Assembly (NCBI RefSeq): GCF_000970045.1
Contig: NZ_CP009505.1
Location: 3,248,808-3,312,807 of the forward strand
From: Methanosarcina sp. MTP4
Lineage (GTDB): Archaea; Halobacteriota; Methanosarcinia; Methanosarcinales; Methanosarcinaceae
Reading direction: 5' to 3'
DNA length: 64,000 bases
Below, one piece after another: positions 56,247-64,000 of the stretch. Both the position numbers and the translations under genes were made by a program. A model generated the notes under the pieces. The model ran no database searches. It was given only the letters and a program-made list of their open reading frames with translations, and had not been told where the DNA came from. Each line of letters opens with the position of its first letter. Position 1 is the first letter of the stretch.

Positions 56247-57359
56247 TTGCTCAACATACTGGTGATAGGAAACGGGCAGTGTGGAAACAGAATCCTTGAT
56301 TCTGTCAACAAACATGCATTCGGCGGGGGTAAAAGCGGCAAGCTTGTCAAATTTTACTCCAAGCAAAAGTTTAAGAGTAACGTGCAAACCATCGCCTTCA
56401 ACACTGCTGTCAATGACTTAAAAGAAATGAAATTCACAAAAGCAAAGGACAGAGTTCATATCCCCCACCTGCATGGCGTCGGTGCAAACCGGAACATAGG
56501 AAAGAAGGTGTTTGAAGAGAAAAAAGAGATGATCATGCGCCAGATCGAAGAGAAGGGCAATTTCGATATCGCCTTTGTGGTAACCTCGGCTTCCGGCGGC
56601 ACAGGTTCTTCTTTTACCCCCCTCCTCGTAAAGGAGATGAAAGAGCGCTATGATTATCCGGTTTACTGCATCGTGGTCCTGCCTTTCAGGGAAGAAGGCA
56701 CACTCTACCTCCAGAACGCGGCATTCTCTCTCCGGGAACTCCGCCAGAGCGGAGCGGACGGGGTCATCCTTGCGGACAACCAGTACCTGAAAAACATCGG
56801 CGGCAGCATCCAGGAAGCCTACAACGGGATCAACGACATGATCGCCGAGCGCCTGCTCTTCCTCCTCGACGCCCTGGACAGTGAAATGATGATGGTAACA
56901 GACCTCGGGGACTTTAAAACGGTCATGAGCGGAGGTGCAGGCCTGGCGACAATCGGCTTTTTCAGGGCTGAAAAGGAAATGCCGATCAAAACAGCTATCC
57001 AGAACGCCCTTTCCCCCTCAGGCCTCCTCTTTTCCACAGACGTCTATGATGAAGCCAGCAGGGCAATGGTCATCATCAAGGGTGACCGGAAATTCCTGAG
57101 CATAGACGATATCTCAAGCGAAATAGAGAAACTTTCCGGAGCTGTAGGACATGTTTTCAAGGGCATAGTCGTGCGGAACGGCGAATTCCCCCAGGTTCTT
57201 TCGGTCCTCACCCTGGAATCCGCCCACGAACTTGAAGAACTCTACAGTGTAGCCGTCCAGGCCATTCATCATGAAAAAGCGAAAAAGCAGAGGGTAGAGG
57301 AAGGAGCCGAACTGGACAAAACCTTTTCCCAGCTCGAAGGCCTTGAACCCGAATACTAA
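56247..57359 (+). CDS. Tubulin/FtsZ-superfamily GTPase, CetZ-like
   Basis: 370 residues. ILVIGNGQCGNRILDSVNK opens with a GQCGN loop that is closer to tubulin (GQCGNQ) than to FtsZ (GGGGxN). The T4 signature reads TSASGGTGSSFTP instead of GGGTGSG, and a DNQYL/NGINDMI region lies near residues 180-200. Archaeal CetZ and related proteins share this mixture and affect cell shape. It lacks a long C-terminal tail binding motif. Start TTG 56247 with GGAGGAG upstream. The downstream gene is convergent. Substitutions in the T4 loop make GTPase activity uncertain. Confidence 0.75.
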   Translation: MLNILVIGNGQCGNRILDSVNKHAFGGGKSGKLVKFYSKQKFKSNVQTIAFNTAVNDLKEMKFTKAKDRVHIPHLHGVGANRNIGKKVFEEKKEMIMRQIEEKGNFDIAFVVTSASGGTGSSFTPLLVKEMKERYDYPVYCIVVLPFREEGTLYLQNAAFSLRELRQSGADGVILADNQYLKNIGGSIQEAYNGINDMIAERLLFLLDALDSEMMMVTDLGDFKTVMSGGAGLATIGFFRAEKEMPIKTAIQNALSPSGLLFSTDVYDEASRAMVIIKGDRKFLSIDDISSEIEKLSGAVGHVFKGIVVRNGEFPQVLSVLTLESAHELEELYSVAVQAIHHEKAKKQRVEEGAELDKTFSQLEGLEPEY

Positions 57360-57697
57360 AAGAAAAAAACTGCGGAAAGCCTTTTCAAGCTTTCCTATCC
57401 CCATTTTCGTTTTTTGAAACTCCAGTCCTGCTTTTACAACCTTTTTAGAAAATTTTTTAAAAAACGGCTTTTTAAAAACAGTCCGTTTATATTTTTTGAA
57501 AAGTTCACTCTGTTTAGCTTCTGCTAGATTCTGCTAGATTCTGCTAGATTCTGCTAGATTATGCTAGATTATGCTAGATTATGCTAGATTATGCTAGATT
57601 ATGCTAGATTATGCTAGATTATGCTAGATTCTGTTAGCTTCTGTGTAGCTTACTCTGGGATATTAGCGGGCTTACGGGGGGTTATGCGCCTGATTTT
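57360..57697. other. Gap between convergent genes
   Basis: Contains the 10-base array at 57521-57630 and T/A-rich runs such as AAAACGGCTTTTTAAAAACAGTCC (57461-57484). No gene recognised. Confidence 0.5.
57511..57640. repeat. 10-base tandem array, (C/A)TGCTAGATT x11
   Basis: Exact copies: four CTGCTAGATT (57521-57560) followed by seven ATGCTAGATT (57561-57630), with a diverged unit at each side (57511-57520 and 57631-57640). Period is about one helical turn and every unit carries CTAG. Lies between convergent genes. Confidence 0.95.
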
Positions 57698-58450
57698 TTA
57701 ACTTATCGGGATTACAAGCCTGAAACCGTTAAAAGACTCCACCATAACCGGTAGGCCGTATACTGTTTCGATAACTTCGGGGGTGATAATTTCAGGGCCT
57801 CCCCTGGCATAGATTTTCCCGTTCCTGATGATAAGAAAACTGTCAGCGTAGCGGAGGGCCATGTTGATGTCGTGCATGGTCAGGACCACGGAGATGCCCT
57901 GGGCTTTTGCGATCCCCCGGATGGTATCCAGGATATCTACCTGGTTTTTGAGGTCCAAGTTGCTGGTGGGTTCGTCAAGGAGAATGAGTTCGGGCTCCTG
58001 GACAAGGGCTCTTGCAATTGCCACCTTTTGAAGTTCACCCCCGCTCAACTGGTCGATGTAGCGAAGAGCCAGGTCTTCGAGGCCCAGTGCGTTTACCGTT
58101 TCCTCAACGATTTCCCGGTCCCGGGCTTTCACGCTCCAGCCAATCCGGGGCTTGCGGCCCAGAAGAATCGCATCAAAGGCGGTAAGCCTTCCCGTTTCCG
58201 AGCGCTGGGCGACATAGCCGAGCCGCTTTGCGACCTCATCCCTGGCAAGGGTATGCAGGTTTTCCCCCTGCACCATAACAAGCCCCCTCTTCGGCTTCAG
58301 GATCGAATTTATGCAGCGGAGAAGCGTGGACTTCCCGACCCCGTTAGGGCCAAGCACGACCATTACTTCTCCGGGCAGGACTCCGAAATCAATACCTCTC
58401 AAAATTTCCCTTGTACCGTAATCAAACCCAAGATTTTGAACTTCAAGCAT
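57698..58450 (-). CDS. Iron-chelate type ABC transporter ATP-binding protein
   Basis: 250 residues. Walker A GPNGVGKST (about 35), Q-loop VAQRS, signature LSGGELQKVAIARAL (about 135), Walker B LILLDEPTSNLDL (about 154), and the H-switch TMHDI. Belongs to the FecE/BtuD group for iron-siderophore, heme or cobalamin import. Its ATG at 58450 overlaps the permease stop as TGATG; a TTG one codon earlier is possible. Last gene of a three-gene operon (binding protein, permease, ATPase). Confidence 0.9.
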   Translation of the reverse strand: MLEVQNLGFDYGTREILRGIDFGVLPGEVMVVLGPNGVGKSTLLRCINSILKPKRGLVMVQGENLHTLARDEVAKRLGYVAQRSETGRLTAFDAILLGRKPRIGWSVKARDREIVEETVNALGLEDLALRYIDQLSGGELQKVAIARALVQEPELILLDEPTSNLDLKNQVDILDTIRGIAKAQGISVVLTMHDINMALRYADSFLIIRNGKIYARGGPEIITPEVIETVYGLPVMVESFNGFRLVIPIS

Positions 58451-59565
58451 CAATGTCTATACCCCCTGACAAGCAGGTAGAGAAAAAGGGGCGCTCCCAT
58501 GAATGCAGTCAGGATGGCGACGGGAAGCACATGAGGCGCCATCATCATCCGGGCTGCGGTGTCCGACGCAAGCAGCAAAAGCCCGCCCACAAGGCAGGAA
58601 GCCGGGAGCAGGAAACGCTGGTCATCCCCCACGAAACGACGGGAGATGTGCGGGCAGACAAGCCCCACAAAACCAATAACACCAAGAAAAGCAACAATAA
58701 ATGCAGTCACCAGGGAAGCTGCGAGCATACCCCAGAGCCGGATCTTTTCCACATCCACTCCGAGCCCTTTGGCAGTCTCGTCCCCGGCGTCAATAGCATT
58801 GTAATTCCAGCAGTTCAGGTAGAAATACAACAGTGAAGGAAGTACAACTGCCGAGATGATCGCAAGGTCCCCCCAGTCAGCCCGGCCTACATCCCCGAAA
58901 GTCCAGAAAACAACCGCCGCAAGCTGGACATCATCCGCAAAATACTGAAGGAACATCGTCCCTGCCGTAAAAAGGGAAGAAAGAGCAACCCCGGTTAGAA
59001 TCATCACTTCGGGAGAAGCCCCCTTATACTTTGCAATCGCCAGCAGTATGAAGGTAGTAAGCATTGAGAAAAGGAAGGCAACGGCGGTGGTGATATACGG
59101 GTTGTTCAGCATTACCGCATCCGCCCCGGTGCTCCGCATGGTGCCCGAACCGAGTACGATTACGGAAAAAGCCGCTCCAAAAGCAGCAGCATGCGAGATT
59201 CCCAGGGTGTAAGGCGAGCCCAGTGGGTTCCTGAGAATGGACTGCAGGGAAACCCCGGCAACCGAAAGCCCTATCCCTGCCACAATCGCGGTGAGAGCCC
59301 TGGGCAGCCGGATCTGCCAGATAATCGTGTTCGAATTGCCCAGGTCTTCCCCTAGAAGCACTCTTGCGACATCCATAACGGAGACATTTGCAGCCCCCAC
59401 AGCTATTGAATGAAGAAAGAGCAGGATCAGCAGAAGAATTGAGAGGAAAATAAATGTGAATTTCCTCCCTATATACCTGGAGTAGGCAGAAGAAACCGAA
59501 TCTCCCCCTAATTTTACCCCGGATTCGTTTACCTTATTCATCCCAGCAGTCTTGGTCAAGTCCAT
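58450..59565 (-). CDS. FecCD-family ABC transporter permease
   Basis: About 371 residues with around ten membrane segments. TIIWQIRLPRALTAIVAGIGLSVAG near residue 80, LQSILRNPLGSPYTLGISHAA, and LGVIGFVGLVCPHISRRFVGDD near the C-terminus are the standard FecCD/BtuC motifs. The frame is open to 59655, overlapping the binding-protein gene; ATG 59565 is the preferred start but no clear ribosome site settles it. Transports iron-chelate or cobalamin-like compounds across the membrane. Confidence 0.88.
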   Translation of the reverse strand: MDLTKTAGMNKVNESGVKLGGDSVSSAYSRYIGRKFTFIFLSILLLILLFLHSIAVGAANVSVMDVARVLLGEDLGNSNTIIWQIRLPRALTAIVAGIGLSVAGVSLQSILRNPLGSPYTLGISHAAAFGAAFSVIVLGSGTMRSTGADAVMLNNPYITTAVAFLFSMLTTFILLAIAKYKGASPEVMILTGVALSSLFTAGTMFLQYFADDVQLAAVVFWTFGDVGRADWGDLAIISAVVLPSLLYFYLNCWNYNAIDAGDETAKGLGVDVEKIRLWGMLAASLVTAFIVAFLGVIGFVGLVCPHISRRFVGDDQRFLLPASCLVGGLLLLASDTAARMMMAPHVLPVAILTAFMGAPLFLYLLVRGYRH

Positions 59566-59651
59566 TGTAGCAGCCTTTATTGAATCATTAAAGATTAAAG
59601 GAGAGTTGTTAAGGAGAAGAGTTACCGGGGGCTTTTCAGCCCTTATCCGGA

Positions 59652-60854
59652 TCAATCAAGCGAAAGTTTTCCGAAACCTCCGTCGAAACCGATTTCCATC
59701 ATATCATATACAGGCTGACCCAGCAGGAAGGTATAGATCTCATCGGCTTTGGCCACAGAGTCAATATCCTCAAACTCCTCGGGGTAAATCACGGTACCCA
59801 CATAGTAAGACGCGGCAAGCACCGAGCCGTGGTTCGAGGAGTACCAGTTGTAAGGCAAAACCCCGTAGACCTCTCCCTTCTTCACCGCAGTCAGGCTCAG
59901 GTAAGCAGGGTCCTCCTTAAGCTCGTCAAGAGCCGAAGGTGTTGTCTGGTAGGTAGACAGGTCAACGAAAAGAATGTCAGGATTCCATTCCATAATGGCT
60001 TCCTTTGAGGCGTCGGCGTGATCCGTACCCATCTCACCCGCAACATTCTTTGCATTTATGAACATGAAAGGCGGATAGGTAGGTTCCGTGGACTGGAAAC
60101 CGTGCGGGCCCGCGTAAGCAATTCCACCCACGTAAACACTCATTTTTTCCTCGTCAGGGATATCCGCAGTCCGGGACTCCAGGTCGGCGATAGCAGCATC
60201 AAAGAATTCAACAACTTCCTCTGCTCTTTCCCCCCTGTCCATGACTTCTCCCATGATCCGAAGAGAACTGTACATGTCTTCACGGTAGACTCCGAGGTTC
60301 CCGCAATTAAGCGCAACCACGGGGATGCCGGTCTTGGCCGAAAACTCATCCGCATCAGCGGGAGAAGGCACATAGGTCCAGAAAATCACATCAGGATCAG
60401 CTGCAACGACCTTTTCGGGGTCGGTGTTCCCGCGGAATTCCCCGATAAGGGGCATTTCCTGGAGCCAGGGGTTTGCGATTGCATAGGGCCGGCGGTTTTC
60501 GTCCTTACGGAGTTCGATATCTTCTACCCCCACCACAGCGTCCTGGGCCCCCAGGTAGCAAAGATAGCGGAGGGCTCCTGCCCCCTGGCAAACGACTTTT
60601 TCAGGGTTTTTCGGGACGGTTACCGTCCGCCCAAGCCCATCCGTTATAGTTATCATTTCCGTGTCCGAACTGGCGTCGGAACTTTTGGCAGCTTTGTGCC
60701 CGCTTTCATCCCCGGCATCCGACTCGGAAGAGGAGCCAACACACCCGGCTGACACACATGCCGCCACCAGCACAAGTACGAGGAGAACACACAGATATTT
60801 TTTATGAATCACACAAACCAACTCCATATTCCATGAACACAACATGCGTTTCAT
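59652..60854 (-). CDS. Iron-chelate type ABC transporter substrate-binding lipoprotein
   Basis: 400 residues from ATG 60854; ATG 60827 is a second possible start just before the signal peptide (HKKYLCVLLVLVLVAACV), which ends in the lipobox VSAGC. A Ser/Asp-rich linker follows, then the class III periplasmic-binding fold: TITDGLGRTVTVPKNPEKVV, VVAADPDVIFWTYVPS and WNPDILFVDLSTY. Fits the FecB/BtuF group for siderophores, heme or cobalamin; the ligand cannot be named. Its stop overlaps the open frame of the permease. Confidence 0.88.
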   Translation of the reverse strand: MKRMLCSWNMELVCVIHKKYLCVLLVLVLVAACVSAGCVGSSSESDAGDESGHKAAKSSDASSDTEMITITDGLGRTVTVPKNPEKVVCQGAGALRYLCYLGAQDAVVGVEDIELRKDENRRPYAIANPWLQEMPLIGEFRGNTDPEKVVAADPDVIFWTYVPSPADADEFSAKTGIPVVALNCGNLGVYREDMYSSLRIMGEVMDRGERAEEVVEFFDAAIADLESRTADIPDEEKMSVYVGGIAYAGPHGFQSTEPTYPPFMFINAKNVAGEMGTDHADASKEAIMEWNPDILFVDLSTYQTTPSALDELKEDPAYLSLTAVKKGEVYGVLPYNWYSSNHGSVLAASYYVGTVIYPEEFEDIDSVAKADEIYTFLLGQPVYDMMEIGFDGGFGKLSLD

Positions 60855-61481
60855 TACCGGAAGAACTTTCAGATCAGATTTAGTTCAAAACCTGCAACAA
60901 TCATATGTAGATAAAAATTCTTATGTTTCTGCAAGATAATAATCAAAATTTTAGTAATACCAAGTTATATGGATATTAGTTTTAATGTATAAAACTTACG
61001 ATTTAGTCAGCGATTAATGAAAACAAATAATCAATAAATGAGGGACAGTAATAAACACCGTTAAGGGAAAAAACGGGAGTATTAAAAACAGAATATATAA
61101 AGAGAGGCAAAAAAGTAACAGCTTTAGGCCCGTATTTCCAAGCATATAAGTGTCGCTTGATATCGAACAATTTGCTTAAATTAAACTACGCGTTATACAG
61201 TGCCAAATTTCAACATCGCAATCAATTAACCTTGTAGACTTGAATAAAAACATATCTGCACTAAAAAGAAGGAAGTTCGGTGACAGGGACAAAAGTTGCC
61301 GAAGCAAAAAGTGCAGTGGCAAAAACACAAAAACAAAAAAACTCAAAAAACTCAAAAACACAAAAACAAAAAAACAAAAAAACTCAAAAAAACATCAACA
61401 ATTTTTCCTGAAAAAATGATCAAAAGGGCCGCCTGCCAGAAAGACGAGACGACCCTTAAAAATCCTAATTATGTTTCGGAA
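60855..61481. other. Upstream region of the iron-type operon; A-rich repeat
   Basis: No gene recognised. AT-rich with several TATA-like stretches before the operon on the minus strand, for example around 60955-60990. 61316-61395 is an A-rich repeat built from ACACAAAAAC and AAAAAACTC units. The S15 gene ends at the right edge. Confidence 0.5.
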
Positions 61482-61940
61482 TTACCTGGTAATCATCATT
61501 TCAGCGGTCTCAGGCTTGTAGAGCCATTCCTTGGGGAGTACCTTTTCCTGATGGTAGTACTTAACAAGTCTGCGGATCTTGGATTCGGTCAGCTGGAGAG
61601 AACGCTTGTTGTGGACGTCCTTCTTGTTAATTGCAAGGTGCTTCCTGAGTCCGAGGGCCTTGACGATCAGGTTGTAGAGGTCTTCAGGGACATTTGGAGC
61701 AACATTGTTTTCCTTGAGGATAGCTGTGATCTTCTTGCCTGTGAGAAGTTTCACGTCAGGAACTCCGTAGCGGTCCCTCAGGATCATTCCGATTTCTGAG
61801 GTTGCTACACCCTGTTTCCAGAGGTCAAGCACTACTCCGGTAGCCTCTTCCGCACTAACCTTGCACCACTCTGGCACTTCGGTCCTGTTGGGTCTGGTAG
61901 ATGAAGACTTACCTTTACTTCTTGTATGCATTTTAGCCAT
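61482..61940 (-). CDS. rps15: 30S ribosomal protein S15
   Basis: 152 residues, the archaeal/eukaryal-type S15 with an N-terminal extension: [20 protein letters not shown], then [40 protein letters not shown] and the S15 core with [16 protein letters not shown]. Binds 16S rRNA central domain in the small subunit. AGGAGAATGACAC precedes the ATG at 61940. The final [14 protein letters not shown] is intact. Confidence 0.95.
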   Translation of the reverse strand: MAKMHTRSKGKSSSTRPNRTEVPEWCKVSAEEATGVVLDLWKQGVATSEIGMILRDRYGVPDVKLLTGKKITAILKENNVAPNVPEDLYNLIVKALGLRKHLAINKKDVHNKRSLQLTESKIRRLVKYYHQEKVLPKEWLYKPETAEMMITR

Positions 61941-62322
61941 GTGTCATTCTCCTGATATCGATTGATCAGCACCCGGAGGTCCATGTTCCGGGCTGAAGTT
62001 ATATCTTTACCGATTATAACGGACCAATTACACCGATCGGGAGATTTTTTTCCGTCACAGCAACTACTGCCGTATGACTTTTTACAGGATAAGTATTCCT
62101 GAATAAAGCGGGAGTTTTTCGGTAAAAGCGACTCTAGTAAGCTCAGCATGTAATATATACTTTGTGTTGAAGGAAAAGGCAGAGGAAGCGGCGAAAGAAC
62201 CTCTTTTCAGGGCTGAAAAATTTATTCTTGCAGCACTCTTCAAGATTACCGCCCTTAACAGGGGAAGGAGAGATACTGAAGTAAGAGAAATACTGAGGAA
62301 GGAGAGAAGCCTTCCCCGGAAC
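61941..62322. promoter_or_regulatory. S15 upstream region with long possible leader
   Basis: No gene recognised. On the minus strand TATATATTACATG (complement of about 62147-62159) is the best TATA candidate, which would give an mRNA leader near 190 bases. No confident secondary structure was worked out. Confidence 0.4.
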
Positions 62323-63567
62323 TCAGGAAGGTCCCCAGAGGCTCAGGACTATTCGAGCCCCTCCCGGATTTACCTGCCTGTAAACCGATTCCACCTGGGC
62401 ATCCCTGAGGACCTGTGCCTCTGAGAAATCATCAGCCTCAACCATGCCCGAAACGGTCCGGTTGATTTCCCCCGAAAACTCAGCTTCAAGCCCTGTCCTT
62501 ATTTCCTCCTCAAGAACGGCGAGCAGGAGGTCCTGAAGTACCGGGAGGTCGGAAGCTGAGACATTCTCGGGGCTGATTCCGGATTCAAATTTAAAATCGG
62601 CTTCAAGCAGTTCCGCGAAAAAAACCAGGAACGCTTCTTCCGGACTTAAGGAGCTCTCGGACCCGGGACTTTCCGGAACCCCGTAGAGCAGCGTCTGCAT
62701 GGACTCATCTGCGTCCTCTCCAAAAACCGAACCGAAATATTCCGATGGGAAAAGAAGTTCCGATACCGCCCTTGCCCCTTCAAGAGCAGCGGCATCAAGG
62801 ACGGAATCAAAAGCTACAGAAAGGTTTTCCGCGGCTTCCCCCTCGGAAACATTGAGGGAGCTTACAAGGACGGTATCACTCACAGGACTCAAGATAGCTT
62901 CTTTTGAAGGGGCATAGGTACCAGGAGGCATGGAAAGCTTTGCACTCTGCCGGATCGCATTGGCAGGCGCTTCATCCCCGATGATAAGTTCGCTCCCGAG
63001 AGAGAAGGCTTTCACAGGATACCAATATGCTTCAAAGCGATAGGAGAACCTCCCTGCAAGTTCCCGGTCCAGGTAAGCCGTAACAACATCCGAAACCCTT
63101 GCGTTATAATCGGCAACCAGGGGATTGAGAGGAACGGAAGAGCCATTATCCGAAAGCATAAGGGAAAGGGCAAGGTATTCTGCAGTCAGGTCGGCAAAAG
63201 TACGGTGCTTCTGCTCTTTCCCAAAAAGGGTGCGCACAGGACTTTCAACCACGGAATTTTCGGGCAGGTCAAGCCCTAAAACCGAAAAAGGGGAGATTTC
63301 ATAATCAAAATCTTCAAACTTGCAGGAGAGAAGCGTCTCCAGCAGGTGGGAATCCATTTCTGAGCCTGCTGTGTAATAAGCCGCTTCATACTGCCCCCCT
63401 GCCTGCAGGGAAGGCATAAGCAGAACTCCCGCAAGTGAGATCAGAACAAGCAAAAAGAGGGCATCAAAGACCGTGGAATAAGCGGACAAATCCAACGCCC
63501 GGTGTTTTCTGCCTTCCAAAATTTTCCCAATCTTCCGGCCCAGAACCGTCCATTTCCTGTCTGTCAA
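62323..63567 (-). CDS. Hypothetical membrane-anchored protein
   Basis: 414 residues, not recognised. A basic N-terminus (RKHRALDLSAYSTVFDALFL) is followed by one hydrophobic helix (about 31-54), then a large, acidic, Ser/Leu-rich outward domain with no further membrane segment. The short basic leader plus one helix resembles pilin- or TadE-like secreted proteins, but no processing site is certain. The upstream partial gene on the same strand is also hypothetical. Ends VLSLWGPS. Confidence 0.65.
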   Translation of the reverse strand: MTDRKWTVLGRKIGKILEGRKHRALDLSAYSTVFDALFLLVLISLAGVLLMPSLQAGGQYEAAYYTAGSEMDSHLLETLLSCKFEDFDYEISPFSVLGLDLPENSVVESPVRTLFGKEQKHRTFADLTAEYLALSLMLSDNGSSVPLNPLVADYNARVSDVVTAYLDRELAGRFSYRFEAYWYPVKAFSLGSELIIGDEAPANAIRQSAKLSMPPGTYAPSKEAILSPVSDTVLVSSLNVSEGEAAENLSVAFDSVLDAAALEGARAVSELLFPSEYFGSVFGEDADESMQTLLYGVPESPGSESSLSPEEAFLVFFAELLEADFKFESGISPENVSASDLPVLQDLLLAVLEEEIRTGLEAEFSGEINRTVSGMVEADDFSEAQVLRDAQVESVYRQVNPGGARIVLSLWGPS

Positions 63568-63631
63568 TTATTCCGACCCTCCAATAATTATATCCAATGC
63601 TCTTCGGCTTCTCGCAACTCATTTATTTTAA

Positions 63632-63787
63632 TCATATCCAGAAATTGAATCCGGAAATTAAATCCAGAAATTGAATCCGGAAATTAAATCCGGAAATTAA
63701 ATCCGGAAATTAAATCCGGAAATTAAATCCGGAAATTAAATCCGGAAATTAAATCCGGAAATTAAATCCGGGAATTGAATCCAGAGA
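63632..63787. repeat. 13-base tandem array, AATCCGGAAATTA
   Basis: About eleven and a half copies; units at both ends carry CCAGAAATTG or CCGGGAATTG variants while the middle copies are identical. Lies between two minus-strand genes. Confidence 0.9.
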
Positions 63788-63812
63788 GTTTCATTTACTC
63801 CCGATCCCCTTT

Positions 63813-64000
63813 TCAAACCCACCCCGGTTGATAGAGTACAACTGTTAGAGTCCCAGGGACCGATTCTGCGGGGTTCAATTCGATAACTACCGGTACGGAG
63901 GCAGCAATACGGTCCATTTCTTCAAGGAAAAAAACAGGGTCTATGTCATCTGGAATAATCTCCCACTTACATTTTCCATCCAGAGTCCTGACCTCAATAA
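63813..64000 (-). CDS. Hypothetical protein, C-terminal part (start outside window)
   Basis: An open minus-strand frame enters from the window edge and ends at a TGA at 63813-63815. Visible sequence includes VRTLDGKCKWEIIPDDIDPV and VVIELNPAESVPGTLTVVLY, beta-rich and without a membrane segment. Not recognised. Codon use resembles a real gene, and the downstream neighbour on the same strand is the hypothetical membrane protein at 62323-63567. Confidence 0.5.
   Translation of the reverse strand, partial: IEVRTLDGKCKWEIIPDDIDPVFFLEEMDRIAASVPVVIELNPAESVPGTLTVVLYQPGWV

Noticed and set aside
57511-57640. Possible CRISPR array
   Set aside because: Units are directly adjacent with no spacers; the same holds for the arrays at 47.6 kb and 63.7 kb.
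61832-62149. 105-codon minus-strand frame overlapping the S15 start
   Set aside because: Covers S15 in another frame and has no support of its own.
62164-62424. 86-codon plus-strand frame beside the S15 upstream region
   Set aside because: Overlaps the end of the opposite hypothetical gene and shows no motif; most likely chance, though its first part is free of other genes.

Overview
The window looks like a chromosomal segment of a methanogenic archaeon of the Methanosarcina type. This rests on gene content and not on a database match: archaeal release factor aRF1, deoxyhypusine synthase, an archaeal-type S-adenosylmethionine synthetase, a UbiA enzyme of the archaeal lipid type, indolepyruvate:ferredoxin oxidoreductase, archaeal S15, an archaeosortase, a PGF-pre-PGF domain and an ISH3-type transposase. 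Intergenic DNA is AT-rich. Many genes have purine-rich GGAGG/GGGGG ribosome sites and some start with GTG or TTG.

Layout. (1) 1-14.9 kb and 22.7-31.1 kb form a cell-surface and glycan region. It holds a DUF1616-type membrane protein, an M48 protease, an archaeosortase divergent from a polysaccharide deacetylase/FemAB/DegT aminotransferase/DUF354 run, a run with one GT2 enzyme, a polytopic membrane protein and three GT4 glycosyltransferases, a secreted beta-helix protein with both a cohesin and a dockerin, a membrane-anchored cohesin protein, a GlcNAc-1-phosphate transferase, a VanZ-like protein and an acyltransferase-3. (2) 15.2-22.4 kb splits this region and is a graveyard of nested mobile elements. 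It contains an ISH3 fragment, an IS256 copy split by an intact IS5 copy, the 3' end of a group II intron fused to a truncated IS21 istA, an IS66 element carrying an in-frame TAG and a MITE, an IS1-like pseudogene, a second MITE and IS200/IS605-type hairpin remnants. (3) 31.3-64 kb is mostly housekeeping DNA: iorAB, a CooC-like ATPase, MscS, an aRF1 paralogue, a dhs-pyrF pair, a FetAB-like transporter, thioredoxin, a zinc-ribbon protein, a HARP-type RNase P, MAT, a UbiA lipid enzyme, the NAD biosynthesis genes nadA/nadX/nadC, a tubulin/CetZ-like GTPase, an iron-chelate ABC transporter and S15.

The strongest candidate for something undescribed is at 39293-41170. Two overlapping genes of unknown function lie between terminal inverted repeats that match the end sequence of the IS5-family element at 15983-16851, with a TA on each side. 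Other notable points are the cohesin/dockerin pair, the in-frame amber codon in the IS66 transposase in a likely pyrrolysine-using lineage that also shows an unusual aRF1 here, the archaeosortase beside deacetylase and FemAB genes, and the repeated occurrence of unrelated short tandem arrays near gene ends.
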